34,506 nt of DNA from assembly GCA_023415935.1 (NCBI GenBank), contig JAEZIX010000074.1:1-34506 (forward strand), read 5' to 3'. Origin of the DNA: Cyanobacteria bacterium OH_CDB_20. Lineage in GTDB: Bacteria > Cyanobacteriota > Vampirovibrionia > Gastranaerophilales > Gastranaerophilaceae. This document shows, one piece after another, positions 23,997-31,761 of the stretch (the stretch's first letter is position 1; every line of letters begins with the position of its first letter). The position numbers and the translations under genes were made by a program. The notes under the pieces were generated by a model that made no database searches, was not told the origin of the DNA, and saw only the letters and a program-made list of their open reading frames with translations.

Positions 23997-24026
23997 AAAT
24001 AAACCGCCGATATTGGCGGTTTATTT
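23997..24026 (-). terminator. Rho-independent terminator of the pilin-like gene
   Basis: AAATAAACCGCC (23997-24008) and GGCGGTTTATTT (24015-24026) form a 12-bp perfect stem with a 6-nt loop. On the minus strand it is followed by a run of T, 25 nt after the stop of the pilin-like gene. Confidence 0.9.
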
Positions 24027-24051
24027 AAAAAATTATGTATTTAGGTCTCTA

Positions 24052-24597
24052 TTAGTCGTAATATAAACCTTGATCATACATTACACCTTGAGTAATTGCT
24101 CCTGTAGGAACCATTCTTTGTGAGTATAAAGCAGCTTGGTAGCCATCTTTAGGTGCTTTTGTACTTGCTGTCATAATATTTGGTTTTTTCTCGCCGTTAA
24201 CATCGATGAAAACGTTATAGCAAACTGTTTGTCCGCTATCATCGCAAGTACCAGCAGATGCAAATGAATATGCAATACCATCAGCCGTAACTACTGTAGC
24301 TGTAGCACCGCCTTTATAAGCTAATGAAGCTGTTGTTGATACAACATTTAATCTTTTAGCTAATAAGTTGTCTCTCAAATCAGTAGCGGTTGTATAATCT
24401 GAAACTGTTTTTCCTTCTAAGGCATAATGTAAAGTAACTGCTTGGTTAATCATAGCAACAGATTTTTTAAGTGCAGTTCTGTACTCTTGAGAATTAGTGT
24501 TGTTTAACAATGTTGGAATTGTCATAGATGCAATAACACCTATGATAACCAATGCAATAAGCACTTCAGCTAAGGTAAATGCATTTCTCTTTTTCAT
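24052..24597 (-). CDS. Type IV pilin-like / type II secretion pseudopilin
   Basis: A 181-residue protein with a class III signal peptide: short positive leader MKKRNA, then FTLAEVLIALVIIGVIASMTIP as hydrophobic helix. Glu+5 of mature pilins is present; the residue before the cleavage site is Ala instead of the usual Gly, which some prepilin peptidases accept. The TIPTLL end of the helix and the style of the head match a large pilin-like family in Gastranaerophilales. The rest is a small Thr/Ala-rich beta head with two cysteines near CDDSGQTVC that could form a disulphide. No pilin assembly gene is adjacent, so it is an orphan. AAGGA lies before the ATG; promoter TTGCTT/TATAAT is upstream. Confidence 0.85.
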   Translation of the reverse strand: MKKRNAFTLAEVLIALVIIGVIASMTIPTLLNNTNSQEYRTALKKSVAMINQAVTLHYALEGKTVSDYTTATDLRDNLLAKRLNVVSTTASLAYKGGATATVVTADGIAYSFASAGTCDDSGQTVCYNVFIDVNGEKKPNIMTASTKAPKDGYQAALYSQRMVPTGAITQGVMYDQGLYYD

Positions 24598-24639
24598 CTT
24601 ATTTTTTCCTTTTTATACTATACAATATTTTATACCTAC

Positions 24640-24667
24640 ATTATACATAAATGTTTTTATAAAGCAA
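24640..24667 (-). promoter_or_regulatory. Promoter of the pilin-like gene
   Basis: Minus strand: TTGCTT (24667-24662), 16 nt, TATAAT (24645-24640). Confidence 0.5.
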
Positions 24668-24832
24668 GTTTTTTAATATATTTAAAGTAGCTTTTAAAGG
24701 GATTTTTTATAGAATATTTTTTTATAGGATATATTTTTTTAATTCGTTTTATAACGAAATAATTCTAATGTTAGATGAATATTTGTAAAAGCCTTTATTT
24801 GTAATGTTTTATGTAAATTTTGATTTATCAGG

Positions 24833-24916
24833 CTGAAATTTTGTTATCTGCGCAATCAGTTTTAACAAGTCAAACTTGAGCCTTTGAACATTTTCATAGA
24901 TATGAAAATATTTCAG
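24833..24916. ncRNA. Candidate folded RNA domain between gatB and the pilin gene
   Basis: CTGAAAT (24833-24839) pairs with ATTTCAG (24910-24916). Inside are TTGTTA/TAACAA (24841-24846 with 24863-24868), CTG/CAG (24848-24850 with 24857-24859), CAAGT/ACTTG (24866-24870 with 24874-24878, overlapping the previous helix by three bases) and a perfect 8-bp hairpin ATTTTCAT/ATGAAAAT (24890-24909). Strand and function cannot be settled from the pairings. Confidence 0.3.
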
Positions 24917-24929
24917 GCATTAATATAAA

Positions 24930-24988
24930 AAACATGGAAATCGGCGAGTTAGAAAACAAAAGTAACTAGTAGCTCTATTCCCATGTTT
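24930..24988 (-). terminator. Possible gatB terminator
   Basis: AAACATGG/CCATGTTT (24930-24937 with 24981-24988) is an 8-bp stem with a 43-nt loop, followed on the minus strand by T residues, 21 nt after the gatB stop. The loop is long for an intrinsic terminator. Confidence 0.4.
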
Positions 24989-25008
24989 ATAATGTTTATA
25001 TCAATAGA

Positions 25009-26469
25009 TTATTTGTCTAAAGATTCTTTTAGAAGTTTGTTAAGAGATTGTGGATTTGCACGTCCTTGTGTAGCTTTCATAACTTGTCCCACAAAGAATC
25101 CGAACAGTTTGTCCTTGCCGCTTCTATATTGTTCAGTTTGGGCAGGATTATCTGCTATTATCTTTTCAATGATTGCTTTGATTTCACCTTCATCAGAAAT
25201 TACGCTCAATCCTTGTTTTTCAACTATTTCCTTAGCGCTTCCACCTTCTTTTAAAAGAGTTGTAATGATATTTTTACCAATATTATTTGATATTGTGCCT
25301 TTTTCAATCATATTAACAAGCTCAGCTAATGCTTCAGGAGTTAATTTTGATTCATTTATATCAATTTTTTCTTCTTTTAAGAATGCTGTTACTTCTTTCA
25401 TTAAGAAGTTATTAGTGATTCTGTAATCAGCTCCAAGAGCTAAGACCTTGTCATAGAAAAGAGCTGTTTCCATTTGTTCTGTTATAACATTTGCATCATA
25501 TGCGCTTAAACCTAGAGCTTCATATCTTTCTCTTCTTGCTTGAGGAAGTTCAGGCATTTTTTCTTTTATACCGTTTATCCATTCTTGAGAAATTTTAAGT
25601 GGCATCAAGTCAGGCTCAGGGAAGTATCTGTAGTCATGAGCATCTTCTTTGCCTCTCATAGACTTTGTCACGCTGAGGTTGTCATCCCAAAGGCGAGTTT
25701 CTTGTACAACTTTGCCGCCTTCTTCAACTATTTCTATTTGTCTGTCGATTTCGTATTCAATAGCTTTTTGAAGTGCTCTGAAGCTGTTTACGTTTTTAAT
25801 TTCAGCTCTTGTTCCAAATTCTTTTTGTCCGAATGGCCTTACAGAAATGTTTGCGTCGCAACGCATTGAGCCTTCTTCAAGATTCCCGTCGCAAACTCCT
25901 ATATATTTTAAGGTTATTCTTAACTCTTCCATATAGGCTTTTGCTTCATCAGAAGAGCGCATATCTGGTTCTGAAACTATTTCAAGAAGAGGAGTTCCGG
26001 CTCTATTTAAGTCAACAAGTGAGTAGCTTGAACCGTATATTCCGTCAGCTCCTGCGTGAACAAGTTTTCCAGCATCTTCTTCAAGATGGGCTCTTGTTAT
26101 ACCAATTCTTTTTCCGTTTACATCAATGCAGCCTTTTGTACAAATAGGCTCATCATATTGGGATATTTGATATCCTTTTGGAAGATCAGGATAAAAATAT
26201 TGTTTCCTGTCAAATTTGCAGTGTTCTGGAATTGTGCAATTCAGTGCTAAACCTGTCAAAATAGCCATATTTACTACTTCTTTGTTTAAAACAGGCAAAA
26301 CGCCAGGCATTCCAAGAGTAATGGGGCTTACTAGCGAATTTGGTTCTTTTCCGAATTCATTGCCGTCAGGCGCAAATATTTTTGACTTGGTTTTAAGCTG
26401 TGCGTGAACTTCAAGTCCAATTACTACTTCATATTTTTTTCTTAATTCTTCAATAGTTGCTGTTGACAT
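25009..26469 (-). CDS. gatB: Asp/Glu-tRNA amidotransferase subunit B
   Basis: A 486-residue GatB, the subunit that binds tRNA, phosphorylates and transamidates Glu-tRNA(Gln) or Asp-tRNA(Asn) in the GatCAB complex. Typical blocks: YEVVIGLEVHAQLKTKSKIF (14-33), PGVLPVLN, FDRKQYFYPDLPKGYQISQY, HLEEDAGKLVHA, DLNRAGTPLLEIVSEPD, and the C-terminal helical tail with VGQVMKATQGRANPQ. Length is as expected. A GAGGA ribosome site precedes the ATG and an extended -10 lies just upstream. gatA and gatC are not in the window. Confidence 0.98.
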   Translation of the reverse strand: MSTATIEELRKKYEVVIGLEVHAQLKTKSKIFAPDGNEFGKEPNSLVSPITLGMPGVLPVLNKEVVNMAILTGLALNCTIPEHCKFDRKQYFYPDLPKGYQISQYDEPICTKGCIDVNGKRIGITRAHLEEDAGKLVHAGADGIYGSSYSLVDLNRAGTPLLEIVSEPDMRSSDEAKAYMEELRITLKYIGVCDGNLEEGSMRCDANISVRPFGQKEFGTRAEIKNVNSFRALQKAIEYEIDRQIEIVEEGGKVVQETRLWDDNLSVTKSMRGKEDAHDYRYFPEPDLMPLKISQEWINGIKEKMPELPQARRERYEALGLSAYDANVITEQMETALFYDKVLALGADYRITNNFLMKEVTAFLKEEKIDINESKLTPEALAELVNMIEKGTISNNIGKNIITTLLKEGGSAKEIVEKQGLSVISDEGEIKAIIEKIIADNPAQTEQYRSGKDKLFGFFVGQVMKATQGRANPQSLNKLLKESLDK

Positions 26470-26503
26470 TTTTTATCCTCAATTCAATTCTTTTATGGTA
26501 AAA

Positions 26504-26512
26504 ATTATATCA
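26504..26512 (-). promoter_or_regulatory. Extended -10 promoter of gatB
   Basis: TGATATAAT on the minus strand; no good -35. Lies in the 71-nt divergent gap with the methyltransferase gene, so the two promoters overlap. Confidence 0.5.
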
Positions 26513-26540
26513 TAAAGATAAACATAGGAGTTCATAAGTT

Positions 26541-27005
26541 TTGAAGAATGGTTTTTATTACGAAACACCTGTTGGAAGACTCGCTATAGTTGAAGAAGAT
26601 GGATTTTTGATTAAGTGCTCATTTTTTTCATTGCCTGAAGATACAGTTGAAAAAGAAACATCACTTACTAAAAAGACTTTCAATCAGTTGCAGGAGTATT
26701 TTTTAGGAAAAAGAAAAACTTTTGAGCTTCCGATAAAATTTTACGGCTCAGACTTTCAAAAAGAAGTATGGCAAGAACTTGTAAAAATACCTTATGGCAA
26801 GACTTCTACTTATGGTGAGATTGCTCAAAAAATAAAAGGCAAAAACTATTCAAGGGCTGTAGGAATGGCAAATAACAGAAATCCGATTGCAATAATTGTA
26901 CCTTGTCATAGAGTAATTGGTTCAAATAGCTCTTTAACAGGCTATGCAGGCGGTTTAGAAATTAAAAAGAAACTTTTAAAAACTGAGAATATTAATGTTC
27001 AATAA
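26541..27005 (+). CDS. ogt: Methylated-DNA-[protein]-cysteine methyltransferase
   Basis: A 154-residue suicide repair protein that removes O6-methylguanine onto its own cysteine. The core has FQKEVWQELVKIPYGKTSTYGEIA (72-95) and the acceptor motif IIVPCHRVIG with Cys122, followed by GYAGGLEIKKKLL. The N-terminal part is short, like Ogt rather than Ada. The start is TTG, with AGGAG (26526-26530) 10 nt before it. The 3' end overlaps the convergent ketopantoate reductase gene by 14 nt. Divergent from gatB. Confidence 0.95.
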   Translation: MKNGFYYETPVGRLAIVEEDGFLIKCSFFSLPEDTVEKETSLTKKTFNQLQEYFLGKRKTFELPIKFYGSDFQKEVWQELVKIPYGKTSTYGEIAQKIKGKNYSRAVGMANNRNPIAIIVPCHRVIGSNSSLTGYAGGLEIKKKLLKTENINVQ

Positions 27006-27903
27006 GTTTTAAAAGCCCGTACATCATATTATTTAATGGAGCAGATATTCCGTATTTTTTTGCAGTTCTTATAATTGCTCCTTGAATGGAGTCAATCTCG
27101 AGCGGTTTTGATTTTTCTCTATCTTGAAGGGTAGAAGATTTAAAATCTAAAAATACGTTATTTTTAAGCATTTGATGACACTCATCTATCTCATCATCAG
27201 TAAACTCAAAACCATCGTATAAGGCAATAGCTTGACCTTCTTTCAGGATATCATAGTACATTTGTTCTGCTTCTTCAATTTCGGCTATACCGTGAAGGCT
27301 TTTTCCGATTATTGCGCTCAGGCCGTTATATGCAGAGTTTATTATAAGTTTTTTCCATAAATATCTCTTTATGTTTGACGTTGTTTTTATTGGAATTTCT
27401 GCTTTTTCAAAAATTTCTTTGAGTTCTTTAAGTCTTGGTGTTTCGGCTCCGTGAAGTTCTCCTATAAGGATTGCGCCAGAACCCCCGTGATCAACATCTC
27501 CAGGCGTCATTGAAGCTGCTGAAAGATATATAGACCCACCTATTACTTGATTTAAAGATAATTCTTCAGCAAGAATTTCCTCGTTTTCTATACCGTTTTG
27601 AAGAGATATGACGAGTGTTTTATCGTCAATAATTTCCTTAAGCCTTTTGGCAATCGATTTAGTTGCGTACGCTTTTGTGCATAAAAGTATTATGGATACT
27701 TCTTTTAGTCTTTCATAATCGCTTGTTATATCAGGTTTTTCAATCCTAATATAACCTTTTTTGCCGATAACAGTTAAGCCTTTTTCCTTAATAATAGCAG
27801 CAGAACGTTCCGTTCCCACAAAAAGAACGTCAAAACCAGCTTTTACAAGTTTTGCCCCGAAATATCCGCCAACAGCGCCTGTTCCGATAACTCCTATTTT
27901 CAT
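26992..27903 (-). CDS. panE: 2-dehydropantoate 2-reductase (ketopantoate reductase)
   Basis: A 303-residue NADPH-dependent reductase making pantoate for coenzyme A synthesis. The Rossmann start is MKIGVIGTGAVGGYFGAKL; CTKAYAT and SLQNGIENEE are the usual cofactor and substrate loops. KRYLWKKLIINSAYNGLSAI (Lys and Asn catalytic region) and SSTLQDREKSKPLEIDSIQG match PanE/ApbA. The family includes other reductases, so the substrate is a family inference. A TATAAT on the minus strand (27947-27942) lies about 40 nt upstream without a clear -35. Confidence 0.88.
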   Translation of the reverse strand: MKIGVIGTGAVGGYFGAKLVKAGFDVLFVGTERSAAIIKEKGLTVIGKKGYIRIEKPDITSDYERLKEVSIILLCTKAYATKSIAKRLKEIIDDKTLVISLQNGIENEEILAEELSLNQVIGGSIYLSAASMTPGDVDHGGSGAILIGELHGAETPRLKELKEIFEKAEIPIKTTSNIKRYLWKKLIINSAYNGLSAIIGKSLHGIAEIEEAEQMYYDILKEGQAIALYDGFEFTDDEIDECHQMLKNNVFLDFKSSTLQDREKSKPLEIDSIQGAIIRTAKKYGISAPLNNMMYGLLKLIEH

Positions 27904-28069
27904 ACTTTTCCGATTGAACTTACTAAAATAAAAACCATATCATTATAATAATACTAGAGAAACCCACCTTAGGGCAAATTTTATAAAGTCTTGTTAAAAA
28001 TTGCACAATATATTAGGTATCTTTTTTCTAAAAAGTTGAAATAACTATTTGTAATATTAATTGTACTAT

Positions 28070-28097
28070 TTGATTATTTTAGAAAATATATTAAATT
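28070..28097 (+). promoter_or_regulatory. Possible leaderless promoter
   Basis: TTGATT (28070-28075), 16 nt, TAAATT (28092-28097), 7 nt before the ATG at 28105; no Shine-Dalgarno is seen. The -10 is weak. Confidence 0.3.
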
Positions 28098-28104
28098 ATA
28101 TGTT

Positions 28105-28635
28105 ATGCGTTTTGTGAAAAAGTTTATAACGTTTGGAATATGTATGTTGCTTCTTTCACCCGGATACACGGGTGCAGAGGAGTATGTGCTTGTAAACAAT
28201 CTAATTCAAGGTGGGGTCTCCATGACAGACAGAGTTCCAGAAGGATTTTTTGGGTCATGGAAAGTGGTTTCAATTATGTCTAAAACCAATATCCCACAAG
28301 AGTTTTCGCAATATAATGTAGATATATGGAACTTATCTAAAACTAATGACGTCATAACTTTAAGTAATCCTGTATCAGGAGCACGGGCATCCATTACTGT
28401 TAATGATGTTAAGGGCGATACAGTGAAGTTTGAGAAGGTAACTTACAACAAGGACGAAAAAACAATCGAAACACCTATTTTGACCTTGGACGGGAATGAA
28501 AATTTCTATGGTATTGATAGAATTGAAATTAACACATACAATAAGAATAGACTTGTTAAAACAGATTTTATTGAATATAAAGTAAGAGCAGTCAAGCTAT
28601 CAGGTGATACAATCCCTGAAATATTTGGTAATTAG
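28105..28635 (+). CDS. Secreted protein of unknown function
   Basis: A 176-residue exported protein. A signal peptide spans residues 1-24 (KKFITFGICMLLLSPGYTGAEE). There is a Cys at residue 13, but no lipobox context at a mature end, so it is probably not a lipoprotein. The mature part looks beta-rich (GSWKVVSIMSKTN, VITLSNPVSGARASITVNDV), somewhat like a small lipocalin-style or beta-barrel carrier, but I cannot place it. Its ATG has no ribosome site; a weak promoter 7 nt upstream suggests a leaderless mRNA. trxB follows 16 nt later. Confidence 0.65.
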   Translation: MRFVKKFITFGICMLLLSPGYTGAEEYVLVNNLIQGGVSMTDRVPEGFFGSWKVVSIMSKTNIPQEFSQYNVDIWNLSKTNDVITLSNPVSGARASITVNDVKGDTVKFEKVTYNKDEKTIETPILTLDGNENFYGIDRIEINTYNKNRLVKTDFIEYKVRAVKLSGDTIPEIFGN

Positions 28636-28651
28636 TAAGAGGAAGAGAAAA

Positions 28652-29656
28652 ATGAATAATAAAAATGAATTGTTATATGATGTAGCTATTTTAGGTGCAG
28701 GACCTGCAGGACTCTCGGCGGCGATATATGCTTGCAGGGGAAACGTAAAAGCCGCGCTTATTGATATTTCGATGTTTGGAGGCCAGCCCAGCAACTATCT
28801 TGAGATAGAAAATTACCCGGGGTTTCCGGTTATTACAGGATATGAGCTTGTAGAAAAATTTGAAGAACATGCAGATAAATTTGGAATAGAAAAATATCCG
28901 ATGCAAGAAATTCAAAATCTCGATTTGGTCTCTGATATCAAGATAATTGAAGCTCAGGACAATATATTTAAAGCAAAGACAGTTATTTTGGCAACAGGGG
29001 CTCAAGCAAGAAAACTTGGTGTTCCGGGCGAGATAGAACTCATCGGTAGAGGCGTTAGCTATTGTGCAGTTTGTGATGGCGCGTTTTATAGAGATAAAGT
29101 TGTTGCTGTAATCGGCGGTGGTAATGCTGCGGTTGAAGAAGGCATGTACTTAACAAAATTTGCCAAGAAAGTTTATATTATTCACAGAAGAGATGCGTTA
29201 AGAGCAGACAAAATCGTTCAAGAGCGTGCCTTCCAGAATGAAAAAATTGAATTTGTATGGAATGCTATCCCAGAATCAATTAAAGGTGATGATAAGGTAG
29301 AAACGCTTGTTGTGAAAGATACTTTAACAGAAGAGATTAGCGAAATTCAAGTTGATGGAGTTTTCCCTTATGTTGGTTTTACCCCTAATGTAGCTGCTAT
29401 ATCAGGTCAGGTTCTTCAAACAGAGTCAGGCTTTGTTGAGACGGATGTTAATATGGAAACTTCTGTAAGAGGTGTATATGCTGCAGGAGATGTTAGAAAT
29501 ACTCCTTTAAGACAAGTTGTAACAGCTGTTTCAGATGGTGCAGTCGCTGCTAATACTGCAGTAAGATACCTAGAAGAACTAGAAGCAAAAGTACTTGTAA
29601 AAGTACGACCTATCAAAGTTGAACTAGAAAAAGACCAAAAAACATTTACTGATTAG
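28652..29656 (+). CDS. trxB: Thioredoxin reductase
   Basis: A 334-residue FAD- and NADPH-dependent disulphide reductase. FAD motif AILGAGPAGLSAAIYACRG (12-30), redox pair Cys138-Ala-Val-Cys141 followed by DGAFY, NADPH motif VIGGGNAAVEEG and the NADPH-phosphate pair in IHRRDALRA. The C-terminal FAD motif GVYAAGDVRN is also present. A charged tail (VLVKVRPIKVELEKDQKTF) extends past the normal end. The start is the ATG at 28652, with AGAGGAAGAG just before it; an upstream in-frame ATG lies inside the preceding gene without a ribosome site. Co-transcription with the secreted gene is likely. It may serve cytosolic thioredoxins; the exported thioredoxin-like protein lies far away. Confidence 0.95.
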   Translation: MNNKNELLYDVAILGAGPAGLSAAIYACRGNVKAALIDISMFGGQPSNYLEIENYPGFPVITGYELVEKFEEHADKFGIEKYPMQEIQNLDLVSDIKIIEAQDNIFKAKTVILATGAQARKLGVPGEIELIGRGVSYCAVCDGAFYRDKVVAVIGGGNAAVEEGMYLTKFAKKVYIIHRRDALRADKIVQERAFQNEKIEFVWNAIPESIKGDDKVETLVVKDTLTEEISEIQVDGVFPYVGFTPNVAAISGQVLQTESGFVETDVNMETSVRGVYAAGDVRNTPLRQVVTAVSDGAVAANTAVRYLEELEAKVLVKVRPIKVELEKDQKTFTD

Positions 29657-29737
29657 TAATTTTGTTTTGAAGTCTAAATATATACTTCATTAAGAGTAAA
29701 TTTCTTAAGAATTGTTAAAAAAATATCGGATCTTTTG

Positions 29738-29743
29738 TATAAT
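29738..29743 (+). promoter_or_regulatory. -10 box of the small gene
   Basis: TATAAT, with TTAAAA 17 nt upstream (29715-29720) as a weak -35. Confidence 0.4.
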
Positions 29744-29809
29744 TATGACAAATCTGAAAAGTTCGTTAAACATGACGAGTAGGGTTTAAATAAGTGCGAA
29801 AGGTCCTTT

Positions 29810-30046
29810 ATGATTGAGAATTTACAAAGTATGTTTGCAAAAGTATTTTATGCTCCAGTCTCTGGTGCTACAGGTGTTACCCAATCTCAAACATCAAATA
29901 ACCCTTTTGCAAATCCTTTTATGCAGACAACATCAAATACCAGCCAGTATTACGGTAAAAATACACCAGTAAAAGGCGGATATTTTGCGGGCTACTACAA
30001 CAATAAGCCCAATATAGTCGGAAGGCATTTATTTTTAGAAGTATAG
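29810..30046 (+). CDS. Small protein of unknown function, Asn/Thr/Ser/Tyr-rich
   Basis: A 78-residue polypeptide I do not recognise. It has no signal peptide, membrane helix or cysteine. The middle is rich in Asn, Thr, Ser and Gln with repeated NPF blocks (NPFANPF), followed by a Gly/Tyr segment (GGYFAGYYNNK), so much of it is probably disordered. It has its own -10 (29738-29743), an AAAGG near the ATG, and an intrinsic terminator 11 nt after the stop, which argues that it is a real single-gene unit and not a chance frame. Confidence 0.6.
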   Translation: MIENLQSMFAKVFYAPVSGATGVTQSQTSNNPFANPFMQTTSNTSQYYGKNTPVKGGYFAGYYNNKPNIVGRHLFLEV

Positions 30047-30057
30047 AAAAAGATTTT

Positions 30058-30086
30058 AAAAGCTTTGTTTTAAACAAAGCTTTTTT
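30058..30086 (+). terminator. Rho-independent terminator of the small gene
   Basis: AAAAGCTTTGTT (30058-30069) and AACAAAGCTTTT (30073-30084) form a 12-bp stem with a 3-nt loop, followed by T residues. Confidence 0.85.
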
Positions 30087-30122
30087 ATTTGTGTAAACTT
30101 TTTAATATTAAGTTTAATATTC

Positions 30123-30151
30123 TTGGCTTTTTAAGCATGTTTATTTATAAT
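30123..30151 (+). promoter_or_regulatory. Promoter of dnaB
   Basis: TTGGCT (30123-30128), 17 nt, TATAAT (30146-30151). Leader of about 57 nt to the TTG start. Confidence 0.65.
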
Positions 30152-30214
30152 AAAATTTAAAGAGAAAACAGATAAGATTTAATATTATCGTGTGAGAGTC
30201 TCTAAGGAGCAAAA

Positions 30215-31585
30215 TTGGCAACTGATTTAGTAAAAGCTCAGGAAAATAACCTTTCAAAATTGCCGCCTCAAAGTTTAGAAGCAGAAGAGGCTGTTTTAGG
30301 TGCAATTTTGGCAAATCCTATGACCTTAAGCAGGGTTGTAGAAGCGCTTACTCCTGAAAGTTTTTATAAACCCGCAAATAAAACGATATATGACGCCATT
30401 CTTTCTCTATATGCAAAAAATGAAGCAATAGATATTTTGACGGTTTCGGAATATTTAAAAGGGATTGATAAACTTGAACTAGTTGGTGGAAGAGCCTATA
30501 TCAATGATTTGGCTTTGAATGTTATTACAACTACAAATATTGAATTCTATGCAAAAATCGTCCAAGAAAAAGCTATAAGACGTTCTTTAATAAATGCAGG
30601 TTCTGAAATTGTCACAATGGCTTATGAAAACGAGTCCACTGAAAGCACTTTAGACAATGCAGAAAAGCTTATATTTAATATTGCATCTCAAAAAACAACA
30701 AATGATTTGACTCCGGTAAAAGACATTGTTCTTACTAGTTACGAGCAAATCGAATACAGATATAACAATAAAGACGAGCTTACAGGTACAAGTACAGGCT
30801 TTTATGAGCTTGATAGTATGACTTCAGGTCTTCAAAAATCAGATTTGGTAATACTTGCGGCAAGACCTTCAATGGGTAAAACAGCTTTTGTTCTTAACCT
30901 TGCGCAAAACGTTGCACTAAGAGCAAATAGAGGCGTTGCGATATTCTCGCTTGAGATGCCTAAAGGGCAGCTTGTTAAGAGAATGCTTTGTTCTGAAGCT
31001 GAGGTTGATATGCAACGGGTTAATTCAGGTCACATGCAGTCAAAAGACTGGGAAAAGCTAACGATGGCAATGAACAACTTTACAGATGCCCCTATCTATA
31101 TTGACGATACAGGTTCTGTAACCGTTATGGATATAAGAGCAAAATGTAGACGTTTAGCTATGGAAGAGAAAAATCTCGGGGTTATAATAATCGACTACTT
31201 ACAGCTTATGGAAGGCGGCTCAGGCTCTAATCCAAATGATAGAAATCAGCAGATTTCTGCAATTTCAAGAGGTCTAAAAACTCTTGCAAGAGAGCTCGAA
31301 GTTCCTATTATTGCGCTTTCTCAATTGTCACGTGCAGTTGAAAGTAGAACCGATAAGCGTCCAATGCTTTCTGATTTAAGGGATTCAGGTGCAATCGAGC
31401 AAGATGCTGATATTGTAATGTTTATTTATCGTGACGAATACTATAACAGAGAAGAGAGCGAAAATAGAGGCAAGGCTGAGCTTATAGTTGCAAAACATAG
31501 AAACGGGCCTGTCGGAAATGTCCCTCTCTTATTCCAATCAAATATCACAAAATTCAGAAATCCTACAAAAACTGAAGTATTTTAA
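30215..31585 (+). CDS. dnaB: Replicative DNA helicase
   Basis: A 456-residue hexameric 5'-3' helicase at the replication fork. The N-terminal domain (LPPQSLEAEEAVLGAIL, 17-33) binds primase. RecA-like motifs are ARPSMGKTAFVLN (Walker A), VIIIDYLQLM (Walker B), LSQLSRAVE and RDSGAIEQDADIVMFIYRDEYY. No intein interrupts the Walker A or the H4 motif, the usual insertion sites. The start is TTG with AAGGAG 5 nt before it; the in-frame start is well supported because the domain begins 17 residues later. It is followed by 292 nt of leader and promoter for the ribosomal operon. Confidence 0.98.
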   Translation: MATDLVKAQENNLSKLPPQSLEAEEAVLGAILANPMTLSRVVEALTPESFYKPANKTIYDAILSLYAKNEAIDILTVSEYLKGIDKLELVGGRAYINDLALNVITTTNIEFYAKIVQEKAIRRSLINAGSEIVTMAYENESTESTLDNAEKLIFNIASQKTTNDLTPVKDIVLTSYEQIEYRYNNKDELTGTSTGFYELDSMTSGLQKSDLVILAARPSMGKTAFVLNLAQNVALRANRGVAIFSLEMPKGQLVKRMLCSEAEVDMQRVNSGHMQSKDWEKLTMAMNNFTDAPIYIDDTGSVTVMDIRAKCRRLAMEEKNLGVIIIDYLQLMEGGSGSNPNDRNQQISAISRGLKTLARELEVPIIALSQLSRAVESRTDKRPMLSDLRDSGAIEQDADIVMFIYRDEYYNREESENRGKAELIVAKHRNGPVGNVPLLFQSNITKFRNPTKTEVF

Positions 31586-31667
31586 TTTTTGAAATTTTGT
31601 CAATAGTTTTTAATAAATTTTGCATAAATTACAAATATTTTATGTTATTTTTCAATGTAAAAAGCGG

Positions 31668-31683
31668 ATTATTAGCTAATAAT
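31668..31683. repeat. 16-bp perfect palindrome upstream of rpsJ promoter
   Basis: ATTATTAGCTAATAAT is its own reverse complement. It lies 41 nt before the rpsJ -35, a possible operator or a weak dnaB terminator (no T run follows). Confidence 0.5.
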
Positions 31684-31724
31684 AGTAAATATTAAGAAAA
31701 ATATACAAAAATAAAAAATAGTGA

Positions 31725-31753
31725 TTGACGGCAAATCATGTTTAATATAGATT
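31725..31753 (+). promoter_or_regulatory. Promoter of the S10 operon
   Basis: TTGACG (31725-31730) is a near-consensus -35. TAGATT (31748-31753, 17 nt) or TATAGA (31746-31751, 15 nt) serves as -10. It gives a leader of about 120 nt before rpsJ. Confidence 0.55.
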
Positions 31754-31761
31754 GGTAATAC

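Larger units (their letters stand above)
24598..25008. other. Intergenic region (411 nt) with pilin promoter and folded block
   Basis: Near the pilin gene lies its promoter (24640-24667). Positions 24660-24830 are AT-rich without recognisable signals. Positions 24833-24988 contain several complementary segments (see findings) that include the probable gatB terminator. I see no protein gene. Confidence 0.6.

Noticed and set aside
28604..28651. Longer trxB start
   Set aside because: It would overlap the upstream gene and lacks a ribosome site; the FAD motif starts shortly after 28652.
29657..29740. Terminator of trxB (GAAGT/ACTTC)
   Set aside because: Five-pair stem with a 10-nt AT loop and no T run; too weak to call.
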